Assembly: GCA_001953115.1 (NCBI GenBank) | Contig: LSSL01003951.1 | Location: 1 to 64,000, forward strand | Origin: Smittium mucronatum | Lineage: Eukaryota > Kickxellomycota > Harpellomycetes > Harpellales > Legeriomycetaceae | Direction of reading: 5' to 3' | Length of the DNA: 64,000 nucleotides | Part shown: positions 24,952 through 36,339 of the stretch, one piece after another | Layout: every line of letters starts with the position of its first letter | Numbering within the stretch: position 1 is the first letter of the stretch | Notes under the pieces: generated by a model | Database searches by the model: none | Told to the model about the DNA's origin: nothing | What the model saw: the letters and a program-made list of their open reading frames with translations, nothing else | Program-made: the position numbers and the translations under genes

Positions 24952-26289
24952 TCAGAAATTCTGGTGATTGAGATTATTGTTAGTGAAATCAAATTGATAA
25001 TCAGAAAAAAAACTATTCTGGTCAGGTTTGGGACTTCCTGGACTTTGGTTGAATGAGAAGATGTTTTCAAAGTCATATATCCCAAAATTCATATCTAAAT
25101 TTGAGTTTAATTTGGGTTGAACATTGCTAGAAGAGACAATCTCTGGAAAACCAGGAATGGTATTTTTTAGATTATTTTCACAGGATAAATTTGATAGAGT
25201 GGAATCATCATATCCAAAAAATCTAAAATCGATCCCATTTGGGTTAAATGACTCTGTTTGTTGTGGGTCAGGATTTTTTTTGAAAGATTGGTCATTGAAA
25301 CTGTAATGTCTATATTGTAATGTCTTTGGATCGTCTGACACAGATCTTACATCAGATAATTTTACAATATCTGGTCTATTAAAAAATAATCCTGAACCGG
25401 AATTGGTCTGATTGTTTTTTTTGCTTATATCAGAGATCCAATCACCCAATTGTATAGTATTATCATCGTCATTCTCTTCTGGGAAAGGTAATAAAGTTTT
25501 TTGTTTGGTTTTTATAGCTTCAGAAGCGAGCCGTTTGGCTTTAGAGGTGGATTTTTCTGTAGTGTTAACAAAACGGTGATTTGCCGAAGATGTCTGAGGA
25601 TCTGATTTTTGGTATGTTTCAAAAAAAGAATCCAACCCTGAAGAGCCAGAAAATGTCTTTGAGCCTAGATTTGGTACAGTGAAACTGCGTCTGCGGGTAG
25701 TTAGATAATCCATATTGAAATTTGGAGTTTCGATTGGCGTATTAAGAGGCAGATGGGGAACATTTAAGTAATCGTTTAGATCAAAATCTGAATTTAAAAA
25801 GTCAGGGTTGTTAGGAAAGTCGTTCTGAGGTTTTGGGGCTTCTGAAGACGGTTTTATTTCGGTTATAAGACTTTCAACCTTGATGCAGTCCATGGAGTCA
25901 TCTTCGAAATTTTTTTTTTCTATCTTTTGCTTGGCCTTGAGCTGTTCATATTTGGCCTTGTACTTTTCCCGGACACTTGGTGGTTCTTGTTTCCACATCG
26001 TGGCACAAATTTGAGAAACATACTTCTGATTTATATTAGGACTTTTTGAGATTATCTCCTTCTTCTTATCCATCCTGTATAGGATAAAACTGTTATTAGC
26101 TCTGTTGGACTTGGCTTTTTTCTTCTTTCCTACTGAGTTGAGTGATATTCTGTCTATAATGTCGTTCTGGCTAATATTGTTTGGAATAAAAAGAACATAA
26201 TGATCGGGGTATCTTTCCACGTATTCAACACCAGCAGATCCTTTGTATTTTTTAGGTTTGCAAAGAGATATGTTATTTGAGCCTTCCAT
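24952..26289 (-). CDS. MATA/Ste11-type HMG-box transcription factor
   Basis: A 445-residue protein and the only convincing intact protein gene in the window. The HMG box spans about residues 63-127. It begins RANNSFILYRMDKKKEI, continues through VSQICATMWKQEPPSVREKY and ends in a K/E-rich helix. NSFILYR and MWKxEPxxVREKY are diagnostic of the fungal MATA_HMG class (sex-locus and Ste11 regulators), which bind the DNA minor groove. The preceding segment (YVLFIPNNISQNDII, 31-45) resembles the hydrophobic lead-in seen in early-diverging fungal MATA_HMG proteins. A basic cluster GKKKKAKSNR (54-63) may be a nuclear signal. The rest is Ser/Asn/Asp/Phe-rich and probably disordered, with acidic-aromatic patches (163-176, 404-412, 427-436) like activation domains. 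TTRRRSFTVP (197-206) contains PKA and 14-3-3 consensus sites. The start is the ATG 54 codons before the box. The gene uses GC-richer codons than its surroundings. No intron is needed. The box is certain; the role in mating is inferred from the family. Confidence 0.93.
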   Translation of the reverse strand: MEGSNNISLCKPKKYKGSAGVEYVERYPDHYVLFIPNNISQNDIIDRISLNSVGKKKKAKSNRANNSFILYRMDKKKEIISKSPNINQKYVSQICATMWKQEPPSVREKYKAKYEQLKAKQKIEKKNFEDDSMDCIKVESLITEIKPSSEAPKPQNDFPNNPDFLNSDFDLNDYLNVPHLPLNTPIETPNFNMDYLTTRRRSFTVPNLGSKTFSGSSGLDSFFETYQKSDPQTSSANHRFVNTTEKSTSKAKRLASEAIKTKQKTLLPFPEENDDDNTIQLGDWISDISKKNNQTNSGSGLFFNRPDIVKLSDVRSVSDDPKTLQYRHYSFNDQSFKKNPDPQQTESFNPNGIDFRFFGYDDSTLSNLSCENNLKNTIPGFPEIVSSSNVQPKLNSNLDMNFGIYDFENIFSFNQSPGSPKPDQNSFFSDYQFDFTNNNLNHQNF

Positions 26290-26340
26290 GTTTTTATTTT
26301 ACATAAAAAGAATTAGTTAATGTTTTGATGTCCTATTTTT

Positions 26341-26346
26341 TTTATA
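26341..26346 (-). promoter_or_regulatory. possible TATA element of the HMG gene
   Basis: TATAAA on the minus strand, about 52 nt before the start codon. Chance matches are frequent in this base composition, so only position supports it. Confidence 0.25.
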
Positions 26347-26413
26347 AAAAAGAATGACTATAGCAATTTGGTGTACCATTAAAGAATTCTTTTTTTCATT
26401 TTACAAAGAAATG

Positions 26414-26424
26414 GGCGTCACGCC
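26414..26424. promoter_or_regulatory. GC-rich palindromic site upstream of the HMG gene
   Basis: GGCGTCACGCC is a palindrome around its central base (GGCGT/ACGCC). It lies about 125 bp upstream of the HMG start in otherwise A/T sequence. It contains a GCGTCAC core related to bZIP/CRE half-sites. A regulatory role is inference from position and composition. Confidence 0.35.
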
Positions 26425-29400
26425 TTCTTTATAAGCAATAAAAATCAAGCGAAAGAGCTGATCCCAAAAAAAAAGAATAACGCTTAGAGTTATGAACTGA
26501 AAAATAAGCCAGAGATCTGCAATACATCGCTCGATCTAAATATAATATACACGCGGGTATCAATGGAAATATTATGTAAGGACTAAATATCGGAGGGATT
26601 ACCAATCATTTTATTTAATGGATATTAATCTTTGGTTTTTTTTTTGTAATCTATAAATGCGTTATACCAACCAATAATTAAAATATACCATTACCCCTTA
26701 ATAATATAAAAGCGTAAAAAGATGGGCATTGTTGAAGTATGGAACAATTAAGAATAGTGGCTCTGGTAAATTCATTGACAGTGTTAGATATGTTTGAGTT
26801 TTGTGATTATTTGCATGGAAATTTTCTCTTGGAATAGAAACAAAACTCTGGACACTACTTTTACATTTTGCATCTTATTGAAGCTATACTGAAATCCAAA
26901 TGAATATTCTCCAAAAAAAACCAGATTTAATGATAACAAGTAAAAATTCTGTGATACAAAAACCAATAAGGTAAATAGACATTTCTTTAAAAACACGGCT
27001 TTAAATTTCTGACCAAACCCTTTTAATGAAGATAATACCAAACTTACTGGATGGCTTTTGTTGTGCTACGATGGTAGCATTCTTATTAGGAAAGAGTGAC
27101 GTATAAATGATACGAATACAGAAAAATGGGATATTAGATTTAAAAACATATATTTTTAATAGTTATATTAAAATTTAGAGCCTCAAATATAATGCATTTA
27201 TTTAATTCGATCATTCTTTCAAATAATTCTTTTTAGTCAATTAAACGTGTCTTTTACGGATCACTATCTTTATAATTTGTTTTTTGTGTATATAATTTTA
27301 TTTTAAGATACTGATATTTCATAAAAAACTGGTTTTATTTAGTTTTTTAACTTCTTGACAGCCCTATTTACTTCAATTATTAAAACCCGAAAAGGGTTGT
27401 TTAGATTTGAATAAAATCCTCCGAATTTATAGAAAATTATCTCAAATCTAAATTATAACGGCCATGATATCAGCTATAAATTTATACAAAATTTATCCAC
27501 TAGTATCATAAGATTTACTGATCTTATATACATAGAATCCTACAGGCAATAAAAAGTTTCCTCCTATGGAAGAGTCTAATATTATAATTGACTCCACCTG
27601 CATTGGCGAGAAGGGGTGACTAGATTATTGCGGATTTGGGTTAATATAGATTGCCAAGTACTGAAGTGCAAATAATAAGATATTAATAATAACACACCAT
27701 TGAAATATTAGAAAATCACAACACTTTTATTAAACCATGAGATTTTTTTGCAACAACCTTAATTTGTTAATTGGGTTTTAGATAATGAGTGGATCATTTT
27801 GTTGTATACCCAATGAATTCATGTAGCACCAAAATACATTAAAGAATTTTGATATTAATTAACGATTAAAATAACTATTTTTTCATTTTTTGCCATCTCG
27901 ATTTAAATATTTCAAAAATATATCATCGTGCATTACTCGCTAGATAATTTGATAATAACCTGCCAGTAAAGTATCACTTTGGAACATAATCATCCAATTA
28001 TCACAATGAAAACATTAATTACTAGAGTAGGTAATGCTACATGGAGTAAACACCATTGATCCTTTTTAGGTTCTGTATTTTTTTTTTCATTTTTCATTCA
28101 TTTAGAAAAATATATAACACTTTTTAAGAGATATTTTCAGTCTTTGCAATCAGATTTGATTTTCAATTATAGGCTCGTGTCAAATAAAATCATCCGTTAA
28201 TTCTTTCAGGGTCGATTATTCAAAAAATATTATACATTTTTTTTCATTGCTATTATTGAAATGATAATATCTGCATATTATTGGTTCAATAATGAATTCA
28301 TGCCAATTTGAATTGCAAATATCCATTATAGGGTTGAGATAAAATCTTGTACCCAGAAAGGGTGAGGGAATTTCAAATTGCTCATTTATATATCTATTTC
28401 AGAACCAAAGGTACGATAAATCTCCAAAATTTTATTAGGTGAAAATATTATTATATTTATACCAAATTGAAATCTTTTGCTATCTATTATTATATTTAAA
28501 AACAAAATTTGATATAGTAGAGCCAAATAGTGAATGAAAAATTCAAGTCTATTTCAGATTAAATTGCTTATAAACAAATATGGCTGACATTTTCTGCAGA
28601 CGTTTTTTTGAATTGAATTTATATGGAAAATTACAAAAATATCTGTTATTAAAATCAACCATTTTTCGAGAAATCTAAAAGAAATCTGGAGACTTATTCT
28701 TATAAAATTACATTATTTTTTATGAATAATAAGGAATTTTGGAATTTTTTCCAATAATAAAAATAGTAATATTAATAGTAATAGTAATAATTGCTTGTAT
28801 TTGATACCATAGGAGAATAAAGGGGTCACGAATTGTGATAAATGGGCTTATTTTTACAAAATGAATAATTTAAATCGCAAGAATATATATTCTCTCCTGC
28901 ACACACTTTTGAAGAATTCCTTTCATTGATTAAAACAAATTATAAAAATATTGAAGTTTTATTAAAAGGTGAAAAATAAAAAACTTGGCTTTATTTGGGA
29001 ATGAATAGTTTATTCGCAGAAAAAAGATAAATATTTTTAATTGGGTTATAAAACTAAATATATATGCTTTTTTGAAAATTCGAATCATTTTAGCCCACGA
29101 TAAGATGGAAAGTCCTTCAATTTTGAAACTATATAGTTTTAATCTTGCCATGAAATTTTATTTTATTAAGCAGAGGCTATTGAAATTTGTAACAAATAAA
29201 TATTGTTTACGTCTATCTCTTGGGAGTTCATGAAACCCCCCTTCATCCTCCTTATTTTATTTTATTTTTTTAAAGATTTTATAGATTTTTTCGAATAAGT
29301 CCAAAGGTATTTCCACCAGAAAAAATAGTATATAATAGAAAAATATGTGTCGAAACTTTAATTTAATATTGTAAAACGTAATTTATTTTGTAGGTTTTTT

Positions 29401-31653
29401 TTTATTAACATTGTTTGAATTAAAACTCTGTGGCATAAAAAAAATTATAGCCCGATGATCGCTAGATAGTCAACTATCCTTTTCAGGGGTGATGTGCATA
29501 GATTGCTATTATTTTTCTTATAATAATATCATTAAATTGATAATATTTATATTATATTGGTAAAAAAAAAATTTAGGATAATTTTTATTATTTTTTATGA
29601 AGAAATATGAGCAAAGATACAATTTGAGGCGGAAAAGATTTAATAAAAGATAATTTCTGAGATTCATATTCGCACCAACATGTTGTTTTTCTTTTAGATT
29701 CAAACCATCTAAATTTATTTAAAAAAACATACCAAAAAAAAAAATTAGGTAATGCTGTTATTCAGAGCTTATCCTAACTGATCATGATGCTTTTTTTAGA
29801 ACAATGCTATTAGAAGGTTCTTTAATAATAAAGAGACTTTTTTTAGATGCATTAATTGGATTTGACCATAATTTAAATTACTAGTTCGTTATATTGGTGA
29901 TAAATCTAAATAGCCCTTTGTTCTATTTTTATTTACATAATAATAAAATTCTAAGACCTTTTTTTTTATTTTAATAAAAAATAGACGTGGAAAAAGTCAT
30001 CTTAACCAAAAAATCCCATATTTATAAAGTCAATAATATTTTTTATTTCTTATTGAATACATAATGCAATTGTTTTTTTTTCGTGCAGAATTTTACGAAA
30101 TTGTGTTGCGCAAGATAAATGCTATCAAAAAAGCACATCCTCCGTAATAAATGGAACCACACCTTCGCGCTAAAAAAAATACACAAATATCTTAGTTCTT
30201 CAACAGCAATGAATTTTTATCATGTGCCCCGCTTTATCCAATGGCATTAAATGGTTTACTAAAATGGATACACTTTTGAAAGCGAAATCATAATTTAGAC
30301 TTCAATAATATCTATCTGCACGTAAGCAACTGAAATAGGTACTATTGAAATAAGCATAATTGTTTCTAGTATTTCTATCATAGTCCTTTTGTAATACATT
30401 GGCATTATTGGAAAGCTTACTATATCTTCATAAAAACTTCTCGAGGTTTTTTAGTTGACTTTATATAGTTTAATTTGCTCTCCTCAAAGAGATTTTTTTA
30501 AAAAACAATCGGTGAATAAAGACTCAAAGTGGCTATTACTGAAATATATTTCACCTTTAAATTATGAAATAGTTTCAAAAAAACAATATTTATTTTTTCC
30601 AATTACATAATAGAGATTAGTTACAGAGCTTTGTTTTTAAATACGTATATTCTGAGACAATATAGACTATCTCCTAATCTAATGCGAAACACTCAGCAAA
30701 AGTGCTTACACATCTTGATATTATTATTGGTTATACTTTATTTGATCATTAATAAATGACTACGTAAATGAGTGAGTCACTTATATCTAAATCTCTACCT
30801 TTCACATGACTTTTTTTTGTTTTTTTTTCACAGAAACATAATTATTTTAAAAGATGAAAAAACCTAACATCTTTATTATTGCCATATATTTTATTGGTAG
30901 ATATATCAATATTCCCTAAAGCTGTTTTTTTAAAAGAAAAATGGATCAAAGCTATAATTGAGTAACCAAATATTATTTTTTAGTAGTGATAAATCCGAAA
31001 AATAATGCTGATATTACCAAATTTTCAAATGATTATCCTGCGTGATTAAAGAAACCTCAATTATTTTTTTATAACCGGATTTATTGTAAAATATTTTTAG
31101 ACTTACAGCGCGTCGTATTTCCGCGTGTCCCCCCACCACAGTATTGAAGACTCCATCACCTTAAAGAGAACTCCTGAAACACTAAAACTTTCTTGGGTAC
31201 CCTGTTGATAAAATTCATCAAAAAAAAAAATATTAGAGCAACTAATTAACTTTTACAATTTCAGTATATTTTGCAAAAAAAAATTATCTCTTTAAATTCT
31301 GGTTCTATTCTGGGATAAATTTTTTAATATTTTAGCAATAGGGATTTAATATTATGAAGTATACAGATATTTTCAATAAAAAAAGCCGGAAAATAAATAT
31401 CTTCATTACAATTTCCACGAAAAAATTTCTCGAATGACACCAGTTAATAATTAATCCCCATCACTAGGATGCCGTCCAGTGGAACCATATTTAATAGGAG
31501 TTTATCAACTTGTGGATTCAAATATGTATTTAATGTATAGCTGCCAAATTTAAGAAATATTTCGGAGCATTATTTGAGCCCGAGCCGAAATTATACCAAA
31601 TAACTGATGTATTAATTAAGAAATCACGTACCGATTATAGTAATTCTAGACTA
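26425..31653. other. A/T-rich stretch upstream of the HMG gene, no gene seen
   Basis: Slightly GC-richer patches lie at 26440-26570 and 27570-27665. A patch at 31105-31150 includes a run of six C. None carries a recognisable coding or RNA signature. Short minus frames (26784-27041, 28930-29151) start at non-ATG codons or lack motifs. No sugar transporter or RNA helicase gene, the usual partners at zygomycete and microsporidian sex loci, is visible. Confidence 0.55.
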
Positions 31654-31655
31654 TA

Positions 31656-31924
31656 TTTGGGAGATTCCCTTAGAGAGCGGACACTTTACTATTAAATTTT
31701 TACTATTTTCCTAATTTGTAAAGATTGAGATAAGATCCTGTGTTAATTTATTCGGCAATTCAAAGCATGAATTTTAGAGGCTGATTTTCTACTGGTAAAG
31801 TGTTGTAATTTATTAGAGCCATCATGTTTTTCTATTTTTATTGGGCTGGTTTTTTAGTAAATTCAAGTATAACCAATAGTTTGCACAGTAAAAAAAAGTC
31901 TGGTCTTCGAAATAATCTCCCATT
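31656..31924 (+). mobile_element. TA-flanked MITE, copy 2
   Basis: 269 bp between TA at 31654-31655 and TA at 31925-31926. It starts TTTGGGAGATTCCCTTAGAG and ends TCTCCCATT. The ends form an imperfect TIR of about 37 bp (left ...GCGGACACTTTACTATT; right, inverted, ...CCAGACTTTTTTTTACT). Non-coding. Confidence 0.85.
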
Positions 31925-31926
31925 TA

Positions 31927-34258
31927 TTACATAAATTATGGTGTGCATGTATTATAAGCCTATGCACATTTTATCAGAAATAAATACTACTTATACCATA
32001 ATAAAGTTACATTTACTATTTTCCATAAGCCAATTATAATATAGATTTAATTTCACTTATATATTGCAGGAATTTTCTATTTTTTATTTTGTGGCACAAT
32101 TAAAAGCTCATCTATATTCAATTTCTTTTTAGTAAAATTTAACGGTTTACCTATTTTGGTTCTACAGAAAAATTTCATCTGCTTTAACTCAGAAATTTGA
32201 TATAACTTGTTTTAACGTTTATGTAGATCTCACACCCGCTTTTTGTAATATGTGTTTATAATTTTCATAAAAGCCATTATTTTTTTAGATATAATTATTT
32301 TCGTGTAATGAATAAAAAAAATTCTCGAGTTCTTCCTTTGGAATGATTAGATGTTTTTTGAATCTTTTTTGAATCTTTTTAAAAATTCTTTAACTAAAAT
32401 TCTTTCTAGTAAAAACTGACTTTAAATTAAGCTGGATTGGATGAGTATTATTTCTTAATGTAATTTTTATATCGTTAAACTATTTATGTTTTACCATAAC
32501 AAATGTTAACTAATAAAAATTGAATTTATTCTTGGTTTTCGAAAGCTTACGAAATAAAAAAGAGTGAAAATATTGCAATATAATTTATAGATGAAGCTGA
32601 ACAAACTTGAGTTCACAACACACCTCCTCCTTTTATTATTATTATTTTTATTTTATTAAAAATTAAAGAAAATATTTCAAGTCTGCATAAACTAAAAAAG
32701 TATCTCCAAAAGTGGAAATTCGATTTTTTTTTTCCCATTAGAAATTGGTATTTGTCAAGCCTATCATGGTTAAGCTGCATTTAACCCAATTCCACTTCAT
32801 CAAGTGCAATTTGACCAAAATTAACTTTCGTCCAATTGAAGTTTTATTAATAGACTTTTTATCTAATAACAACCTCCAATTTGAGAAAAAAAAACTGCGT
32901 TACGATTAAAAATAGTAAAATTTCGATTAAATATATGTTTTGGAAAATAATATTCACAAATTTTGAACTAAAAAACTTAACACTGCTTGCTTATCAATTT
33001 TGAGGCAAATGGAACTGGGTGAAATGAGAATTGAATTTAAAGGTTGGATGAAATGTCTTGATACCGCTTATCATATTGACCGAAAAAATAATTGGAATAT
33101 TGAGTGTACAACAAAACTATTGTTGGATATTACATATAAAATAGTTATTTTATCGTTTCCCCTACAAAAATAAATGGAAGAATGAATGAACGTATGATGT
33201 TATAAAAATATTGGGGTACGTAATGTATAAAAGAGGTTAGTAAAAATTTGTAATAAATAGGTTCATTTTAGATGAGCATCTAAAACTTATAGCTATGAGA
33301 CATTCCTTCAGATTTATAATGAAGCTGCAATTTTGGTTTTTGTTTGTTTACAAATTTATAAATTTTAAAAGAAAATCATTATTGAACATATTAATCATAA
33401 ACATTAATTTCATTGGATAACTGGAATCATCTTTTATTAATAATCAACGTTATTATCATTATTGTTTCTCATGACCATTCTCCATAACATCTGGAAATAC
33501 CCATTTAACGTCCCAAATTCAGAATCGTGCATTCAAAAACGGAATCAAATTATGTTTAATTATTACATGTTTACAATACACATTACCCACCTCTCAAAAC
33601 TCTTCCAAAATATGTATCTGAATTTATGTTGAATGACATATAGATTGTTTTCTTTACTCTTTTATCCAAATCTTTATAAAAAAATCATCGTTTTTTATTA
33701 GCCAGAACATTAAAGCTAGTTTTCTATTTCAGTTTATGAATCGCTGCATCAAATATCAATCAATTATATCCAGTAAATGTGGGGGAAAAAACAGATAATT
33801 ATTCTAATCTCCAGTTGAAACCCTATTTATTTTTTTTTGGTGCTTCTTATTTCGAGGCATTGATGAGTTACACAAATTCATACATTTAGATGAGTTCTCA
33901 ATTAGAGGATTATCTATTAAAAATACACGTGTGTGACAAATTACAAATATTTTAGTTAATAGCAACATCGAATTTGAATTTAAAATAAAAAATATTGCTT
34001 TAGGTAATTATTTTGTAATACACCGTTACAAACCATAATTTGTTTATATTTTAGGTAATATTAGATAGTTTTTTTGTGCCTCACGCTGGAGCTTCCTTCT
34101 TTACTTAATAATCCCTAAAAAATTTTTTTAAATTTTAAATTTGGAAAATTATCCAAAAGAGAGTCATAGATCTTTTGCCAACATCAATAAAATTCACGTA
34201 TATTTTTTTCTTCTATTCGTAAAATTTTATTTTTTACTATGGATATTTTTTCTCTTTC
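31927..34258. other. A/T-rich stretch with one possible short TIR repeat
   Basis: At 32748-33065 the two ends share an inverted CATTTMACCCARTTCCA block, a weak sign of another small TIR element related to those near 34.3 and 35.6 kb. No genes seen. Confidence 0.45.
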
Positions 34259-34331
34259 TGGGGTGACGTGAAATTTGACCTATATCCAATTGATCTACTG
34301 TAAATCTCACATACTTTTTTGACCACTTAAG

Positions 34332-34538
34332 GGTGTCAGTACCATTGGTATACTACCAATTCACATACAGGACATTTCGTATACTTTTTTACCAATAAAT
34401 AGAATGAATTAAGATTTAAATTTTTTGATGCATAATTTTAAGAAATACACGAATTTCATTTGTCAATATAAACATAATCGTGTAAAATGATAGGTAGAAA
34501 AAGTAGACGAAATGGTAGATGAAAATAGTCATGGCACC
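34332..34538 (+). mobile_element. short TIR element (second MITE family)
   Basis: Left end GGTGTCAGTACCATTGG...CATTTCGTATACTTTTTTACC. The right end, inverted, reads GGTGCCATGAC...CATTTCGTCTACTTTTTCTACC. This gives imperfect TIRs of about 55 bp in a 207-bp element. Related ends recur near 34850-34956 and 35301-35725. Non-coding; the superfamily is unknown. Confidence 0.6.
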
Positions 34539-34551
34539 GTTATTTTTTATA

Positions 34552-34818
34552 TTTGGGAGATTCTCGTTAAGAGCAGACACTTTCCCACTAAATTTTTACT
34601 AATTTCCAAATTTGGAAATATGGCTCTAAGATAAAACATAAAGCTATTGGGTAATTCAAAATATGAATTTAGAGGCTAATTTTCTATTGATAAAATATTG
34701 AAATTTATTAGAACCATCATGTTATTGTATTTTTATTGGTCTGGCTTTAAATAAATCCAAGTATAGCTAATGGTTACACAGTAAAAAAAAGTCTGGTCTT
34801 GAAAAGAATCTCCCATTT
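34552..34818 (+). mobile_element. TA-flanked MITE, copy 3
   Basis: 267 bp between TA (34550-34551) and TA (34819-34820). Start TTTGGGAGATTCTCGTTAAG, end AAGAATCTCCCATTT. It aligns end to end with copies 2 and 4. Non-coding. Confidence 0.85.
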
Positions 34819-34996
34819 TATACTTTCGCTACATTTCGCCTTTTGGTAGGCTAGTTGCTTTATAATTTAGAATCCCGATAGATGTAAAAAGTAGGTGAAA
34901 ATGTGGATTGGTGAATAGTCTAAACGGAGGAAGAAGGCGAAATGTCCTGGCACCCATTCCGGACCCAAATTTGTGCCTCATTCCTATTTGTGTATA

Positions 34997-35261
34997 TGGA
35001 AGATTCTTTTTGAAAGCGGACACTTTTCTACTAAATTTTTACTACTTTCCTAATTTGGAAATTTGGTGCTAAGATAAAAAATAGAGTTGTTGGGTAATTC
35101 TAAATTTAAATTTTAGAGACCAGTTTTCTATTAGCAAAATGCTGAAAATTTATAAGAGACAGAATGTTTTTCTATTTTTATTGGTCTTGTTTTAAATAAA
35201 TCCAAATGTAGCAAATGGTTTATATAGTAAAAAAAAGCCTGGTCTTGAAAAGATTCTCCCA
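34997..35261 (+). mobile_element. TA-flanked MITE, copy 4 (with a related empty site)
   Basis: 265 bp between TA (34995-34996) and TA (35262-35263). The flanks join as CATTCCTATTTGTGTATA | TATCAACCATTTGAT. The paralogous sequence at 35749-35780 reads CATTCCTAATTGTGTATATC, then AACCATTTGAT, with no insertion. The difference is exactly the MITE plus one duplicated TA. This fixes the element ends and shows a 2-bp TA target duplication, as in Tc1/mariner elements. Confidence 0.9.
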
Positions 35262-36221
35262 TATCAACCATTTGATTTATCTAGTGATATACATATTTTG
35301 GGCTGTCAGGATATTTGACCTAAATGACATTTCACCTAATTATGCTGCCTATTAAAAGCTAAAATAAAAATGTACTTATCCAGTAAAAATAGCTAATAAT
35401 CAAAAAATATTCATATTAAAAAAATTTGCTTAATACTTAATTATTAATGGTCATAAATTGGGTGTAATGCCATGTAGGTCAATTATTAATAAATGAAATG
35501 CCCCATAGCTATATTTTGGTGATGTGACATTTGATTATTGCCAATTGGCCTACTATAAATTTCACTTACTTATTCGACCACTTAAAATGCGTTATCTTTT
35601 AAATTTATGCTGTCGGTACAATAGGACTTTTTATAGGCTGGTTTCTTTATAATTTAAAATCTCGATACGAGTAAAAAGTAGGCGAATAGTCTTTACAGCG
35701 GAAGTGGGTGAAATTTCCTGGCACCTTTTCAGGACCCAAATTTGTGCCTCATTCCTAATTGTGTATATCAACCATTTGATGCATCTATTAATAATCACAT
35801 TTTATTGTTTTACTGTTTAAATTGAATGATAAGTGAATGCATTTTATTTAAAATAGTCTCTGAAATTTAAAAGGTCAAAACGTAGCTAACAAAACTAAAG
35901 AAATGATTGAGAACAAAACACAGCTAGATTTAAAAATATAAGTACTTATAAACCCTCTGTCGGTCTAATGTATGCAAACCTAATAGAAAGAGTTTCAAGT
36001 CGACATAATATTAGAATTTCATTAGTAAACCTGAATTTTTTTTTATATTTATTGGTTAGAAAGCGATCCGATTTCCTAATTACCCATGATTGATTATTAG
36101 CCTAGACCTTATGGAAATATTTAATAAGTTTTGTCCAATAGAAATATCAATAGTTTCTACACTACAAAACCTCATGTTTTTTTATGGCAACAATCTTTTC
36201 ATTTTCGAGCTCTTTAATATC

Positions 36222-36300
36222 TTTTTTTCTTTGTATCGCGGAATTTTATTGTAAGATAGCATAATTAAAAACTATACTAAAATTATTTTGACTATCATAA
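36222..36300 (-). mobile_element. poly(A) retroposon family, copy S5 (5'-truncated)
   Basis: Only the 3' end is present. On the minus strand it reads CTTACAATAAAATTCCGCGA, then TACA and an A-rich tail (T run at 36222-36230 on the plus strand). About 70 bp aligns with the other copies before similarity stops. Truncation at the 5' end fits target-primed reverse transcription. The inner boundary is approximate. Confidence 0.65.
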
Positions 36301-36339
36301 CAACCTATATGCTTTCAGTGCCATTTCCCTACTGAGAAC

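Larger units (their letters stand above)
34259..35800. repeat. nested cluster of short repeats
   Basis: Two related blocks, 34259-34990 and 35519-35800, share several landmarks in the same order: a GTGACGTGAAATTTGACC-like start, GACCACTTAA, CTGTCGGTACA/GTGTCAGTACC, TTTATAATTTA, CCTGGCACC and GACCCAAATTTGTGCCTCAT. MITE copies 3 and 4 have inserted into the first block. The segment at 35301-35725 is bounded by GGCTGTCAGGATATTTGACC and GGTGAAATTTCCTGGCACC, the inverted ends of the second family. Confidence 0.65.

Noticed and set aside
26784..27041. 85-codon minus-strand frame upstream of the HMG gene.
   Set aside because: It begins at TTG, has no recognisable domain and breaks on both sides. 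A partner gene of a sex locus would be much longer.
27570..27665. GC-richer patch with NIIIDSTCIGEKG on the plus strand, suggestive of a DDE transposase.
   Set aside because: Only about a dozen residues look plausible, open frames exist on both strands, and no second motif was found.
29470..29500. CCTTTTCAGGGG-like motif resembling a piggyBac end.
   Set aside because: No flanking TTAA and no inverted partner nearby; a chance or very old fragment.
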